NCBI GenBank assembly: GCA_963210315.1
Contig: OY723298.1
Span: 434,001 to 498,000 of the forward strand
From: Rhynchopus euleeides
Taxonomy: Eukaryota; Euglenozoa; Diplonemea; Diplonemida; Diplonemidae
Direction: 5' to 3'
DNA length: 64,000 nt
Numbering within the stretch: position 1 is the first letter of the stretch; the number at the start of each line of letters is the position of its first letter. Positions 19,066 through 28,760 of this stretch are shown here, in pieces. The notes under the pieces are model-generated. The model was not told the DNA's origin, ran no database searches, and saw nothing but the letters and a program-made list of their open reading frames with translations. The translations under genes were made by a program, and so were the position numbers.

Positions 19066-19426
19066 TGTTGGTGTGTTTGAGGGTGTGTTGTGTGTGTCTG
19101 AGGCAGTGTGGTGTGTTGTGTTGGGTGCATGTATGCTGTTCGTGTGGCAGTACCGCTGGCAGGCTGGGGCAGTTGGCAGAGGGTTGCAAGTGGGTGGGGT
19201 GGGGTGGGATGGGGTGGGGTGCTGGTCGACCATCTTGCAGTGCCACCAGAGCTGCAACCATCCCACTGCACAGCAAACAGTGCACACTGCACACAACACA
19301 CACCGTCTGAAATGGCAGGCAGTTCCGCCCCTCATCGGCCTGCACACAGGGCACAGGCGTGAGGTTCCTCAGACCACAGGCAAGTCGTCAAACAACAACC
19401 CACAGACAACAGACACCACGCACACC
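19066..19426. other. H3-H4 spacer
   Basis: No gene. Contains a GTGGGGT-type repeat near 19190-19222 and a TGCAC-rich patch (CAGTGCACACTGCAC) near 19281-19296. Confidence 0.45.
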
Positions 19427-19870
19427 CTACAGGTCCCCGCGGATGCGAATGGTGTAGTGCAGGTCCTTCTGCACCAGCGTCTTCTTCTTGCGGTGCAGCT
19501 GCAGGATCACCGCACCCTCGAACACACCGATCAGGTACTGCTCGCTGGCCTCCTGCATCGCCTCCAGAGCCGACGCACGGAAACGCAGGTCCTGCTTGTG
19601 CTTCTCCATCACCTCACGCACGAGGCGCTGGAAGGGCGCCTTCTGGATCAGGAGCTGCGTCCCCTTCTGCAGCTGCTTGATCTCACGCAGCGCAACGGTG
19701 CCAGGGTGGTAACGCATCGTGCGCTTCTCCGCCCCCTTCTTCGCACCCTTCACAGGCTTCTTCTTCCCGTCCGCGTCACGCCCAGACGGCCGGTAGTTCA
19801 GCTTCACGGGCGCCTTGCGCTTCTTCCCGTCTTTCCCCTGCGTCCCCTGCGACTTCTGCGACCGCGGCAT
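19427..19870 (-). CDS. Histone H3, highly divergent
   Basis: 147 residues. YHPGTVALREIKQLQKGTQLLIQKAPFQRLVREV corresponds to H3 helices alpha-N and alpha-1, followed by KQDLRFRASALEAMQEASEQYLIGVFEGA (helix 2) and LVQKDLHYTIRIRGDL (helix 3 and end). The tail lacks the canonical ARTKQ and ARKS contexts, so K4, K9 and K27 have no clear equivalents. The Lys of the FKTDLRF region is kept (HKQDLRF), matching the DOT1-type site. Not CENP-A-like: no long loop-1 insertion. First gene of the quartet. A CCCTTGCAG acceptor lies 27 nt upstream of the ATG at 19870. Confidence 0.93.
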   Translation of the reverse strand: MPRSQKSQGTQGKDGKKRKAPVKLNYRPSGRDADGKKKPVKGAKKGAEKRTMRYHPGTVALREIKQLQKGTQLLIQKAPFQRLVREVMEKHKQDLRFRASALEAMQEASEQYLIGVFEGAVILQLHRKKKTLVQKDLHYTIRIRGDL

Positions 19871-20318
19871 CTTCTCTGCTGTGTAGCTGTGTCGAATCTG
19901 CAAGGGTGAATGATGTATGTGTGTCTCGTAACAGCAGGGCAAGGCTGGCGATGAGCCAAACAACCCGCCCGAGGGACAATTGCATATACCCAAGACGCAA
20001 AGGCGGGAGGATTCCCGATGCCAATATTCTTTTTTGATGCTTCAACGCCTTGCCAACAAGGTAGAAAAGCCTACCGTCGGTCAGTCGAAGCGCAAGGTCC
20101 TTCATCTTGGAAGTGTGGGACACAGACCCGTGAGGGAGGTGGTGGGGGCTGCCCTGCGAAAACGTCTGCACTTGAGCACGGGCTCTGTGTTCGGTGCTGC
20201 AACCTGTGCCTGAGGTTGCTGTGCGAGAGAGCCCAACAAAGATGATTTCACCACGATAGCAGAAGTCGAAGTAAGCTGTCCCTACTGACAGGGAAGATAA
20301 TCTGAAATGAGTGGAAAC
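19871..20318. other. Spacer between cyclase stop and H3 start
   Basis: 448 bp without a supported gene or repeat. Less GC-rich than the neighbouring coding regions. Confidence 0.5.
19898..19899 (-). promoter_or_regulatory. Putative spliced-leader acceptor AG for H3
   Basis: Minus-strand TTCACCCTTGCAG ends 27 nt before the H3 ATG. Confidence 0.4.
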
Positions 20319-22511
20319 TCAAAACAGAGCCGGTGTCGCAGGGTTGGTGTGAAGGTGGGTCGGAAGGGCCACAACAGGACTGACACACGTAGAATCATCA
20401 CCAACGCTGTCCTTTCCATGCGCATCAGCCAGCTCGTAGACAGGCCAGGGGTGCTGATGATGCTTCTCACCAGCTGTGCTGACACTCAGCAGCCCACGCA
20501 CCGCACCCGTCACTGTCTCTGCTGTGTACAGGCACTGAACATTTGCTGCCAGAGCCATGTGCCGCAAACGAACAACCGCATCCATCGCAACACCCGTCGC
20601 CGCGACGAAGCGCTGCCGCACTGTCCCCACACCGCCGTACTCGACCATCCCGCTCGCAATGACAAGCGTTGCCATGTCGTTGAAGTTCAAATTCGGTGCA
20701 GGACGCATCACACGGTCTGCGAACAGCAGAGCGCACTCTGCGTGTGAAGAAGCGTGGTGCCCGACATTCCACCCGAAGATGAAGCTGCTGCCCACCACGG
20801 ACAGCAGCGACCCGCGGCACTGCTCGAGGAGAGGTACCGTCCCTGCGAGGGTAACGTTGAGCTCGCGGATGGACGTGCAGCACAGCGTCTTCACACCGAT
20901 AGTGGCTTGCTGTTGTGTGGGGGCCAGGAGCGGGGCGACACGCATGTGCGATTTGAGGGAGGATGATTGCGAGCAACTTGAAAACCCACTGTACGACTTC
21001 ACGGGGAGGTCCAGGTCCCTTACCTGCAAGGGGTGGCCCTGCCTTGCGGACAGGGCAGCAGGCCATACGTTGCAGACCATGACAGGCTCGCTCACACCCT
21101 GGAGCACCTGGGGGACCGCGTCACTTGCACGGGCACCTCCACACCCGCCACGCACATGCTCCCACAGCTCCGCAGACACCGCAACAGCACCAGGCATGCA
21201 CACAGCCTCAAAGCGTGACGCCACGTTGACCGTGTGCCCGAAGTAGTCCACACGCCCCGTCACCTCGTTCGTCTCCAGCGTCACAGGGCCCTCGTTCACA
21301 CCGACACGAACTGTCAGCCCGCCCCACAGCGCTGTCGGGTGGCATATCCCAACCTCCAGCAGCGCAGCAGGCCACTCCGCCGCAAGCAGCGCCTCGTGCA
21401 CCGCAAGCCCGAAGGACACGCCTGCACGCGCGGTGTCGAAGGCGACCATGAAGGCATCCCCGATGGTCTTTACTTCGTACCCGCCCCATTCAGCAAGCAC
21501 AGATCGCATCACAGCGTTGTGTGTGCGTATCCCGCGCTTCATCGCCTCGGGTGCCGCCTCCCAGAGCATTGTGGACGCACGGATGTCGGTGAACACAATT
21601 GCCGCACGCTCGCTCTTTGCACCAGGCGCGGCACCGGCAGGCACCACTGGAGCCGCATCTCCGTCACACGTGGCGTCTAGCTGCTTCAGCAGCACGGCAG
21701 GCAGGTACGGCTGGTATGAACGCAGGTTCTCCTCCAGCCGCCGCAGCGCCTCGTGCATGGCAGGCGGCAGCCGCCCCTCCGCCTCCTCCAGCATCGCCGC
21801 CACGGTGTCGACGTCGTACCCCGCCAGCAGCCCGGCAATCGCCTCCACAGTCTCGATGGTCCGTGCCATCGCCGCCTGCTCATTTGCGGCTGACTCAGCG
21901 AACCCGCGTGTGGCCGCGAAGTCGACAAACAGCACCGCAAGGGATATCATCATCTCATTCCCAGCCCTGACGAACGCCACAGGACATGGCGGGTCACTGC
22001 AGCTGCAACCAGAGGCAAACCGCTCCAGTCGGTAGTGGTTCGGCGACGAACCAGGCAGGTCGAACAGGCCCGGACGGAACATGGACTCAAAGGAGGTGAC
22101 AACCACCCACAGGGCTGCGACTGCAATCAGTGCACTGGCGACATGGGAGCCGAGACGCAACACCAACACAAGATCGGCCAGCAGGACAAACGCGGGCCAC
22201 ATCGGCTGACTGCCGATCGTCCGTGAGTCATAGTCAACCAGCAAGACGGTCACAGCCAGAAACCCGACGAACGTATATATCATTCCACGTGTCACGGGGA
22301 TGCCGCACAGGCAGACCACCGGCATACTGATCCCAACAAGCAACGAAATCACAAGCCCAAACGTCCGAACCCCCCACCACGCACCTGCGGTGACCACGAT
22401 CGCAACAGCCGCAAGGGTCACGACACTTGTGAGGAGGAGCAACCGCCTGTCGCTGCGGTCCTTGCCCTGCAGCCTGCCGTCCATCGAAATGACGCGCTCG
22501 AAGCACCCCAT
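20319..22511 (-). CDS. Membrane adenylate/guanylate cyclase (class III) with second, degenerate cyclase-like domain
   Basis: 730 residues from the ATG at 22511. Five or six hydrophobic segments occupy about residues 20-200, followed by a helical linker. The first catalytic domain (about 300-480) has both metal aspartates (VFTDIRAST and KTIGDAFMVAF) and the transition-state Asn/Arg in DYFGHTVNVASR. The Lys in VKTIGD and the Asp in DYFGH are the ATP-selecting pair, so adenylate cyclase is favoured. A second region (about 540-690) follows the same pattern, VVGSSFIFGW and VGTVRQRFVAATGVAMDAVVRL, but the metal Asp are lost. It is probably a regulatory pseudo-catalytic domain. An in-frame 45-nt GTATGG...TTGCAG segment just after the first domain could be an optional intron, but is shorter than the others here. 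Confidence 0.85.
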   Translation of the reverse strand: MGCFERVISMDGRLQGKDRSDRRLLLLTSVVTLAAVAIVVTAGAWWGVRTFGLVISLLVGISMPVVCLCGIPVTRGMIYTFVGFLAVTVLLVDYDSRTIGSQPMWPAFVLLADLVLVLRLGSHVASALIAVAALWVVVTSFESMFRPGLFDLPGSSPNHYRLERFASGCSCSDPPCPVAFVRAGNEMMISLAVLFVDFAATRGFAESAANEQAAMARTIETVEAIAGLLAGYDVDTVAAMLEEAEGRLPPAMHEALRRLEENLRSYQPYLPAVLLKQLDATCDGDAAPVVPAGAAPGAKSERAAIVFTDIRASTMLWEAAPEAMKRGIRTHNAVMRSVLAEWGGYEVKTIGDAFMVAFDTARAGVSFGLAVHEALLAAEWPAALLEVGICHPTALWGGLTVRVGVNEGPVTLETNEVTGRVDYFGHTVNVASRFEAVCMPGAVAVSAELWEHVRGGCGGARASDAVPQVLQGVSEPVMVCNVWPAALSARQGHPLQVRDLDLPVKSYSGFSSCSQSSSLKSHMRVAPLLAPTQQQATIGVKTLCCTSIRELNVTLAGTVPLLEQCRGSLLSVVGSSFIFGWNVGHHASSHAECALLFADRVMRPAPNLNFNDMATLVIASGMVEYGGVGTVRQRFVAATGVAMDAVVRLRHMALAANVQCLYTAETVTGAVRGLLSVSTAGEKHHQHPWPVYELADAHGKDSVGDDSTCVSPVVALPTHLHTNPATPALF

Positions 22512-22773
22512 CGTGTGTGTGCCGTGCCGCACCAGGGTGCAGGGCAGTTTTTTTAAAGCGACCTGTGTTGTCAGTTTTTGTTTTGTTCGTTATTCGTTTT
22601 TCTTTGTTTTGGGGTATTCCCTCCTTGGCGGCCCCGCTTCGAAGGGCAGTATCCTGAGAGGAGGGTGTGTGAGTCAGGCGCGAGGGTGCGACCAGCGTCT
22701 GCGACGCTGCCAATTATGAACAAGACCCCCTGGCACCCAGCCGCCGTTCTGCATCGTAACAGGTCCACAGCTG

Positions 22774-25700
22774 TTGACTTCCAACCCTCCAAGGCACAAA
22801 CTAATGCCGTGCGGATCCTATTACAAAGCACAAGATGCCCCTACTTGCTGCCTGTGCGGTGTGGTGCCACACCGCACCCGGGGAGGGGCTGCTGCTGGGA
22901 GCACGGCCAACACAAATCATTTTGAAAGAACGCCAGCTGCAGCCACACACCCGGCAGCTAAAGCCCGCCAACTATGGAACTGGGCAGCGGCAGACTGGCC
23001 CGCATTCACTGAGGAGCTGGAACGGCTGTCACGCAAAGTGACGAAGTGGAATGACCCGAAGGAATCCTTCCACAAGTGGCTGGGACTGGTACGCACGGTC
23101 GCAGCCAAACACATCCCGACGAAGCGAAGCTCTCGCCCCCGCAAGCGGTGGTTCACAAGGAAGGTGAAACGTGCGATACGGGCGCGGAACGAGGAATCGC
23201 GCAGACACGCCCAGACCGCACACCTGTCCCAGGACGACTACGACAAGCTGGACAAGCTGACCACCGACGCCACCAACGCCGTCCTCGAAGCAAAGCGCAC
23301 AACCTGGGAAACCAGGTGCCAGGCCGCGAGCACCAGCAGCGACCTCGGCGCCACCTTCCGGCTTGTGCGAGAACTCGACGGCCGCAAAATCCAACAGGCT
23401 GCCTTCCCACTTGTCGACGGAGGGGTCCCGGTGACCGACCCCAAAGCTAAGGCGGACCTCCTCTGCAGCCACTACGCCAAGATCAGCGAAGGAAGCGACC
23501 AACAGCCACAAGCAGCACACACCCCGCAGCATGCGAATGACCAGACACCCCCCGAGCTTTCAGCTGCCGAAGACGACTTCTCCAAAGAGGAGCTGAACGC
23601 GGCTCTATCCGAACTGCAGGAGCGGAAATCCCCAGGGCCTGACGACCTCAACAACGAGCTGCTGATGCATCTGGGCCCCCAGGCACGGCAGGGACTCCTG
23701 CATGTGCTCAACCTGTCGTGGAACAGCGGCATCCTCCCCGACGCGTGGACACGAGCAGTCATCATCCCGATCCTGAAACCGGGGAAGCCAGCAACGGCAG
23801 CGTCCTCGTACCGACCAATCGCGCTCACCAGCACAGCGTGCAAGGTGCTAGAAAAAATGGTGAAGAGGCGCATGGAGCAGCTCATGCTCGACGACGCCTA
23901 CCCACAGGTGGAGGGGCACTGCGCGAACCAGGCAGGGTTCCAGCGGCTGAGATCGACAACCGACCAACTAGCCTACATCACCCAAACAGCGACGGACGCC
24001 CTCTCCTCCGGAAAGGCAGCTGTCACCCTGTACTTCGACCTCGAGAAAGCCTTCGACAAGGTCAGCAAGCACGCAGTCATCAACAGTGTCAGACGGAAGG
24101 GCTTCCCCCCGAAATTCACCAGATGGCTACACAACTACCTCAGCAACCGCCGAGCCGCCGCACAGGTGCACGGGGTAAGAAGCGACTACTACGACTTCAA
24201 CAACGGGGTCCCGCAGGGAACAGTGCTCTCGCCCCTGCTCTTCAACTGCGTGATGGACGATGTATCTCGAGCCATCACCGCCTCCCCTAACATCCACCCA
24301 GCGGTGTTCGCAGATGACATCGCAGTACTCGTCGTCGGGGACAACTACACTGAAGCCCTAAGCACCGCACAGGGCGTCATATCCACACTCGCCGCCGAAA
24401 TCCCACTCCACGGGCTGCAGCTCTCCCCCAGTAAGTGCTGCTACACGCTGATGGGAACGACGCCCGCAGCGTTGGGCGAGCACAGACGCATGGAGCTCCC
24501 AGACGGCACCCCCCTCCAGCACGAATCGACAGCGAAGTACCTCGGGGTCTACATCGATGCCTGCCACACGATGACAGACCACGTCGACCACGTCGTGACC
24601 ACCTGCATGCGACGCCTGAGCATTCTGCGTATGTTGGCAGGCACTGACTGGGGCTCAAGTGGAGACACGCTGCGCCAGGCCTACCTGACATATGTCTACC
24701 CCATCCTGATGTACGCCGCCAGCGTCTACACCCCTGGCCTGTCCACGAAGAACCTCAAACGCCTGCGAGATGTCCACCGCATGGCAGCCCTGATCATCAC
24801 GGGCTGTATGAAGAACACCAGCACGGCAAAGCTCCTCTGGGAATCACACCTGCGAGACCTCGACCTCGACTTCAAGGTCGCGGTGTGCACAGACCACGAA
24901 CGCTTCCGCCGCGTGCCCCACTCCCCAGGATACCGGGCGCAACTAAACACCGGGAACACGGGAGGCAGCTGGCTACATCAGGCACGGAGTCTGGTGAAAT
25001 CCTCGAAGGTCGACGGGCGCACCCCCCTGCTGGCCCCCCTGCATGCAGCACACCCCATCCCCCCCTGGGAATGGAACCTGGTGCTGCCACGAGTACACAT
25101 CCTGGCGACGCTGCCGGGGCTCACCGCCCCAAAGGCCGCCACCCCGAAAGACACCCTCCGGGACCTGGCAGAGCAGACCATCCAGGCCCTCCCGACATGC
25201 GCCTGGCATGTGTACACCGACGGGTCAGTCTCCAACTCCACATCGCGGCAACAGCAGGGCGGCGCAGGAGCAGCGGTGTACAGCATGCCGGAGGGCCGCC
25301 TCAGGAAAAAGCTCGCCTGGCCGGCAGGACTCCGCTGCATCAGCTACCAGGCGGAGCTGGTGGCCATCAGAGAATCCCTCGCTCACCTATGCACCCTGGT
25401 ATCCCCAGGCGAAACGATCGCCATCCTCACAGACTCGCAGAGCGCACTGAACGCGCTGCTGAGCGGCCCGCAGCGAGCGAGAGGATCCACCGAATGGGAC
25501 ATCTGGAGGTGGTTGAACGAGCTCGCCCAAACCCACGATGTCACCACCCACCTCCGCTACATCCCGTCACACGTTGGGGTAGCAGGGAACGAACTCGCTG
25601 ACAAACAGGCGCAAATCGGTGCCTTCCGGCCGCAGGTGGAACCGGTTAGCCTCGCGTCGGCTCGTGTCGTCCTCCGCCGACACATCTACAACGACGCAAC

Positions 25701-26097
25701 GGTGCCCCGCACGGACAGCGTGTACGCGTACCGTTCGGGAATCGGGGAGACGCGACTGCAACGCCCCGACCTCCGCATGGAGGGACTCACCCGCTTAGGG
25801 GAAACCACCATCCGCCGACTCCGGGCCGACCACCACCGCCTGGTCTACGACCATGACATCCCGGGCACGGCACAACCACCTTGCCAACCCTGCCTGAAGC
25901 ATGCGCCGGGCCACCCCCCGCCTGGGGTCTCACTGAAGCACCTCTTCTTCGGCTGCCCCGCGACAGCGTCGGCCCGACACCACCTCACAGCCACAAACGT
26001 GCACAACCTGCTGTTGCACAACTGCAAGGAGGCGCTGCGCTACCTGGCCGAGGCAGGGGTAACGGAGCACGGCGAGAAGGACTACCTGAACGCGTGA
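22774..26097 (+). CDS. Non-LTR retrotransposon polyprotein: reverse transcriptase, RNase H and CCHC motif (Ingi-like)
   Basis: 1107 residues, uninterrupted, the only long plus-strand gene. Reverse transcriptase about 270-560: KSPGPDDLNNELL, YRPIALTSTACKVLEKM, YFDLEKAFDKV, NGVPQGTVLSPLLFN and the catalytic FADDIAVLV. RNase H about 800-945 with all four acids: VYTDGSVS, YQAELVAI, LTDSQSAL and GNELADKQ. A C-terminal CQPC..H..C motif (about 1045-1070) is a zinc knuckle. No AP endonuclease domain precedes the RT; the N-terminal 60 residues look unrelated, so the copy is probably 5'-truncated and the first ATG fortuitous. RT + RNase H + zinc motif matches the Ingi/Vingi clade of trypanosomes. Confidence 0.85.
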   Translation: MTSNPPRHKLMPCGSYYKAQDAPTCCLCGVVPHRTRGGAAAGSTANTNHFERTPAAATHPAAKARQLWNWAAADWPAFTEELERLSRKVTKWNDPKESFHKWLGLVRTVAAKHIPTKRSSRPRKRWFTRKVKRAIRARNEESRRHAQTAHLSQDDYDKLDKLTTDATNAVLEAKRTTWETRCQAASTSSDLGATFRLVRELDGRKIQQAAFPLVDGGVPVTDPKAKADLLCSHYAKISEGSDQQPQAAHTPQHANDQTPPELSAAEDDFSKEELNAALSELQERKSPGPDDLNNELLMHLGPQARQGLLHVLNLSWNSGILPDAWTRAVIIPILKPGKPATAASSYRPIALTSTACKVLEKMVKRRMEQLMLDDAYPQVEGHCANQAGFQRLRSTTDQLAYITQTATDALSSGKAAVTLYFDLEKAFDKVSKHAVINSVRRKGFPPKFTRWLHNYLSNRRAAAQVHGVRSDYYDFNNGVPQGTVLSPLLFNCVMDDVSRAITASPNIHPAVFADDIAVLVVGDNYTEALSTAQGVISTLAAEIPLHGLQLSPSKCCYTLMGTTPAALGEHRRMELPDGTPLQHESTAKYLGVYIDACHTMTDHVDHVVTTCMRRLSILRMLAGTDWGSSGDTLRQAYLTYVYPILMYAASVYTPGLSTKNLKRLRDVHRMAALIITGCMKNTSTAKLLWESHLRDLDLDFKVAVCTDHERFRRVPHSPGYRAQLNTGNTGGSWLHQARSLVKSSKVDGRTPLLAPLHAAHPIPPWEWNLVLPRVHILATLPGLTAPKAATPKDTLRDLAEQTIQALPTCAWHVYTDGSVSNSTSRQQQGGAGAAVYSMPEGRLRKKLAWPAGLRCISYQAELVAIRESLAHLCTLVSPGETIAILTDSQSALNALLSGPQRARGSTEWDIWRWLNELAQTHDVTTHLRYIPSHVGVAGNELADKQAQIGAFRPQVEPVSLASARVVLRRHIYNDATVPRTDSVYAYRSGIGETRLQRPDLRMEGLTRLGETTIRRLRADHHRLVYDHDIPGTAQPPCQPCLKHAPGHPPPGVSLKHLFFGCPATASARHHLTATNVHNLLLHNCKEALRYLAEAGVTEHGEKDYLNA

Positions 26098-26475
26098 ACC
26101 AAATAACATCATCAGAGAACAAGGGCTTCGGCCCGACCTCCCAGCACCCCCCCCCCCCATCCCAGCCCCACGTCACTTACCACAGGCCGCCAGGCGCGTC
26201 AGCGTCGGCGACCGCCCGCCCCCAGTCTGAGAGGCATCAGCCGAATCTCGGTGGAGGCGGGCACAAAACAAAAGGGAGAGTCGTCACTGTGCATATCAGC
26301 ACGGTCCCGCCCTCTGTGCCAGACCAACACACCACCAAAGGAAAAGAGGAAGAGGCGACGTAAGGCAATGCCTCCGTGCGGCCAGGAGAACACGAAATAG
26401 CGACCCCCTCAACGGGGAATGCTACGAGCACGGCCAAAAATCGTTCAAAATCGTTCAAGAATCGTTCAAAAAAAA
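22900..26475 (+). mobile_element. Ingi-like non-LTR retrotransposon, probably 5'-truncated
   Basis: The 3' end is defined by a non-coding tail shared with the second copy at 55425-56297: both carry a GC-rich 3' UTR and finish with repeated ATCGTTCAAA units and a short A run. The 5' boundary is uncertain (about 22870-22930), where recognisable element protein begins. Inserted head-to-head with the cyclase gene. Confidence 0.65.
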
Positions 26476-27109
26476 CAGAAGCACACACAGCAGGTGCCGC
26501 ACGACCCTTCCATTCGATCTCATCCTTTTGGATTTTCACAGAGATATCACTGCCCCCGCCCCACTCGTCTATGTGTCAAACGTGCGGAGGGCGATTCGAT
26601 TCGCTCCCTATTCAGAGCATCTGTTGTCACTCACTAGCGAATCACCCTTACCCCGAGATTGTTTTTTTTTGGGGGAGGCGGTCTTTCGAAGCGCTCGCAA
26701 GTGGGAAGAACCAGAAAACAGTGAAGCGTGTCCCACCCCTCCACCCCCCCAACCCAACCCCAACCCCCCCCACGGAAATCAACACTGGGGGAAAGTGACA
26801 CAGAGCAGCGGGCTACAGGTGCCCGCCCCGACCCTGCCCTCACCCACACACCTCTGCTAACGCCACTTTCAACTCCATGCAGTCTCCCGCAAGAGGCTAG
26901 GAACACGGGCACGATGCATGAAGAGGAAGTGTGGCAGCAGTGTGGGCAGAAAACCCGCATATGCAGACACCACAGAATCTACTCCGGAAAAAGAGTGACT
27001 GTGGCAATGACATGTGGTGCGGATGCAACTCTGCATAGGCACCGATGCAGCTGTGCAGTGGTTGTGTTTCCGTTTTTTTTTGGTGTCGACAATCACATAT
27101 TTTTCTTCC

Positions 27110-27147
<38 letters not shown>

Positions 27148-27411
27148 CTGCAACGCCACCCACATCCTGACGAGGAGCCACCGAAACACCCACAGAAAGG
27201 TGGAGTTGGGGGTGGGGAGTGCTGTCGCATCAAGGCAAGGCCCCGCATGCCCCACAGCGCTAGGCCTCTTCAGCTCCGTTCCCCCCTCCTGAGGAGGATG
27301 CCTACAGGCATTCACATCAGACCCCCCTTGCTTCATACACACAGGAGTCTCGGAGAGGAGGGAGCTGCCGCCGCTGGCCGCTCGCCTCAGGGGTGTGGGG
27401 GAGGGGCCGAA
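26476..27411. other. Intergenic region without supported gene
   Basis: Between the retrotransposon tail and the DUF4116 stop. It contains a (GA)n run at 27112-27145 and C-rich tracts. No coding signal. Confidence 0.55.
27112..27145 (+). repeat. (GA)17 microsatellite
   Basis: Uninterrupted GA dinucleotides. Confidence 0.9.
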
Positions 27412-28338
27412 TCAGCGCTGCTCCTGAAGATACTTCTTCGCCAGAGCTTCCCCGTATTCGGCCTGCACTGGCTCGAGCAGAGCCGCCTTTGTCTCGGGGG
27501 AAAGGTACTTCAGAGCGTTGAGCTTCACAGGCGCGATGCGCTGAAGGAGGAAGTCGGTATCCCCCTTGAGCCGGTCACTCGCATGCTTGATTGACTCAGA
27601 GGTATGGCGGACAGCCTCCTGCACGACATCGGGGTCGTCCCGCAGCTGCGGTGGGACCTGCGCGAGGCAAGCCCCCGCATATTTTGCACACCGCTGCACG
27701 AAAGCCTTATCATTGCGTAGGGCGTCGCTCACGAGGTTCATCGCAGCGGGCGTCCGCCGCACAGCCGCGAGGCACACATGCACATTGCTGTTCAGATCCC
27801 CCGCGGCGTGCCTGAGGGCAGTGCCCGAGCTGCGCACCGCCTCCAGCACCACGTTGATGTCCTCACGGTGCTCCAGCCTGCAGTGCTCCAGGTTGTCACC
27901 GGAGGCGGGATGGGTCACAGCGAGGAGAGCCATCTCGAGCGTGCACATCTCCCTGGGGATGTACTGGAGGTCGCTGGGGCAGATGCGGACAGCCAGCTCG
28001 CACACCTCAGGGTCGTGCCTTGCCCAATCCGGGGCCTTGTTGAACTTTGTGCTGAGCTGAGCCATCTCCGAGAGCAGCCCCTTGTTGCAGTACTTCACGG
28101 AGAAGAGGACTTCGTCGCCAGATGCGATCCCCGTCCCGCCAGCGATGGTCGCATCCTTCTCCGACGTGATCACCGCACCCCCGTGCTCCAGCACAACCTC
28201 GAACTCCGGCGGCTTGCTCTTAAAGCTCCGCACCGCCCTCTCCTCCGCCTTCCCCGCAAGGTGCCCAACCGTCGCATCGAGTTCGATCGTGATGTGCTCG
28301 CTCCTCCCTGTCGCCTTCTCAACAAGGTGGACATCCAT
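27412..28338 (-). CDS. DUF4116-type repeat protein with ubiquitin-like N-terminal region
   Basis: 308 residues from the ATG at 28338. Residues about 1-80 look like a small beta-grasp (ubiquitin-like) domain ending IASGDEVLFSVKY. From about 115 there are successive units of roughly 40-48 residues with the DUF4116 pattern (D..VV..AVR..G.AL..A...L..D...): EDINVVLEAVRSSGTALRHA, SNVHVCLAAVRRTPAAMNLV, DDPDVVQEAVRHTSESIKHA. DUF4116 proteins are abundant in protists and giant viruses; function unknown. The start was placed at the second in-frame ATG because a C run ending CCCCAG lies 16 nt before it; the upstream ATG at 28398 would put that acceptor inside the gene. Confidence 0.78.
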   Translation of the reverse strand: MDVHLVEKATGRSEHITIELDATVGHLAGKAEERAVRSFKSKPPEFEVVLEHGGAVITSEKDATIAGGTGIASGDEVLFSVKYCNKGLLSEMAQLSTKFNKAPDWARHDPEVCELAVRICPSDLQYIPREMCTLEMALLAVTHPASGDNLEHCRLEHREDINVVLEAVRSSGTALRHAAGDLNSNVHVCLAAVRRTPAAMNLVSDALRNDKAFVQRCAKYAGACLAQVPPQLRDDPDVVQEAVRHTSESIKHASDRLKGDTDFLLQRIAPVKLNALKYLSPETKAALLEPVQAEYGEALAKKYLQEQR

Positions 28339-28354
28339 TCTCGCAAACCCGGGG

Positions 28355-28356
28355 CT
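28355..28356 (-). promoter_or_regulatory. Putative spliced-leader acceptor AG for the DUF4116 gene
   Basis: A run of about 14 C on the minus strand ends in AG 16 nt before the ATG at 28338. This is the clearest polypyrimidine acceptor in the window. Confidence 0.5.
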
Positions 28357-28730
28357 GGGGGGGGGGGGGGCCTGGTGTGGTCGAAAAGGGTGTGACATAT
28401 TTATCAGGTATCAGATCAACCCGCACCATCAGTTGCGTTGATTCTCTGCACGGATCAACGTATACCCCCCCCCCCCCACCCCCATTCCGACCTTCTCGGC
28501 GGCACCCGCTCAAAATAGCGTATCAACCCGCTTCAATATAAAAGCGGCATGGGGAAGGGTGGGATGCGGGAGGGTGGGGGTGGGGGGAATGACGGCATTT
28601 TTTCTTCAGGCTTCAAGTCACTTCCCCACCCAGGAGCCAGAAATGACCCAACTCGCTTCCGGGAGAGCTCGGCATCGGGACAAGAGGGTGGGGGGTGAGG
28701 ACGACGACGACAAGGAAAGTGGTTGGGGTG

Positions 28731-28760
28731 TGGTGGTGGTGGTGGTGGTGGTGGTGGTGG
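28731..28760 (+). repeat. (TGG)n microsatellite
   Basis: Ten uninterrupted TGG units followed by a G run. Confidence 0.85.

Noticed and set aside
20950..21100. 45-nt intron in the cyclase (GTATGG...TTGCAG)
   Set aside because: In frame either way and much shorter than the five supported introns; left as coding pending transcripts.
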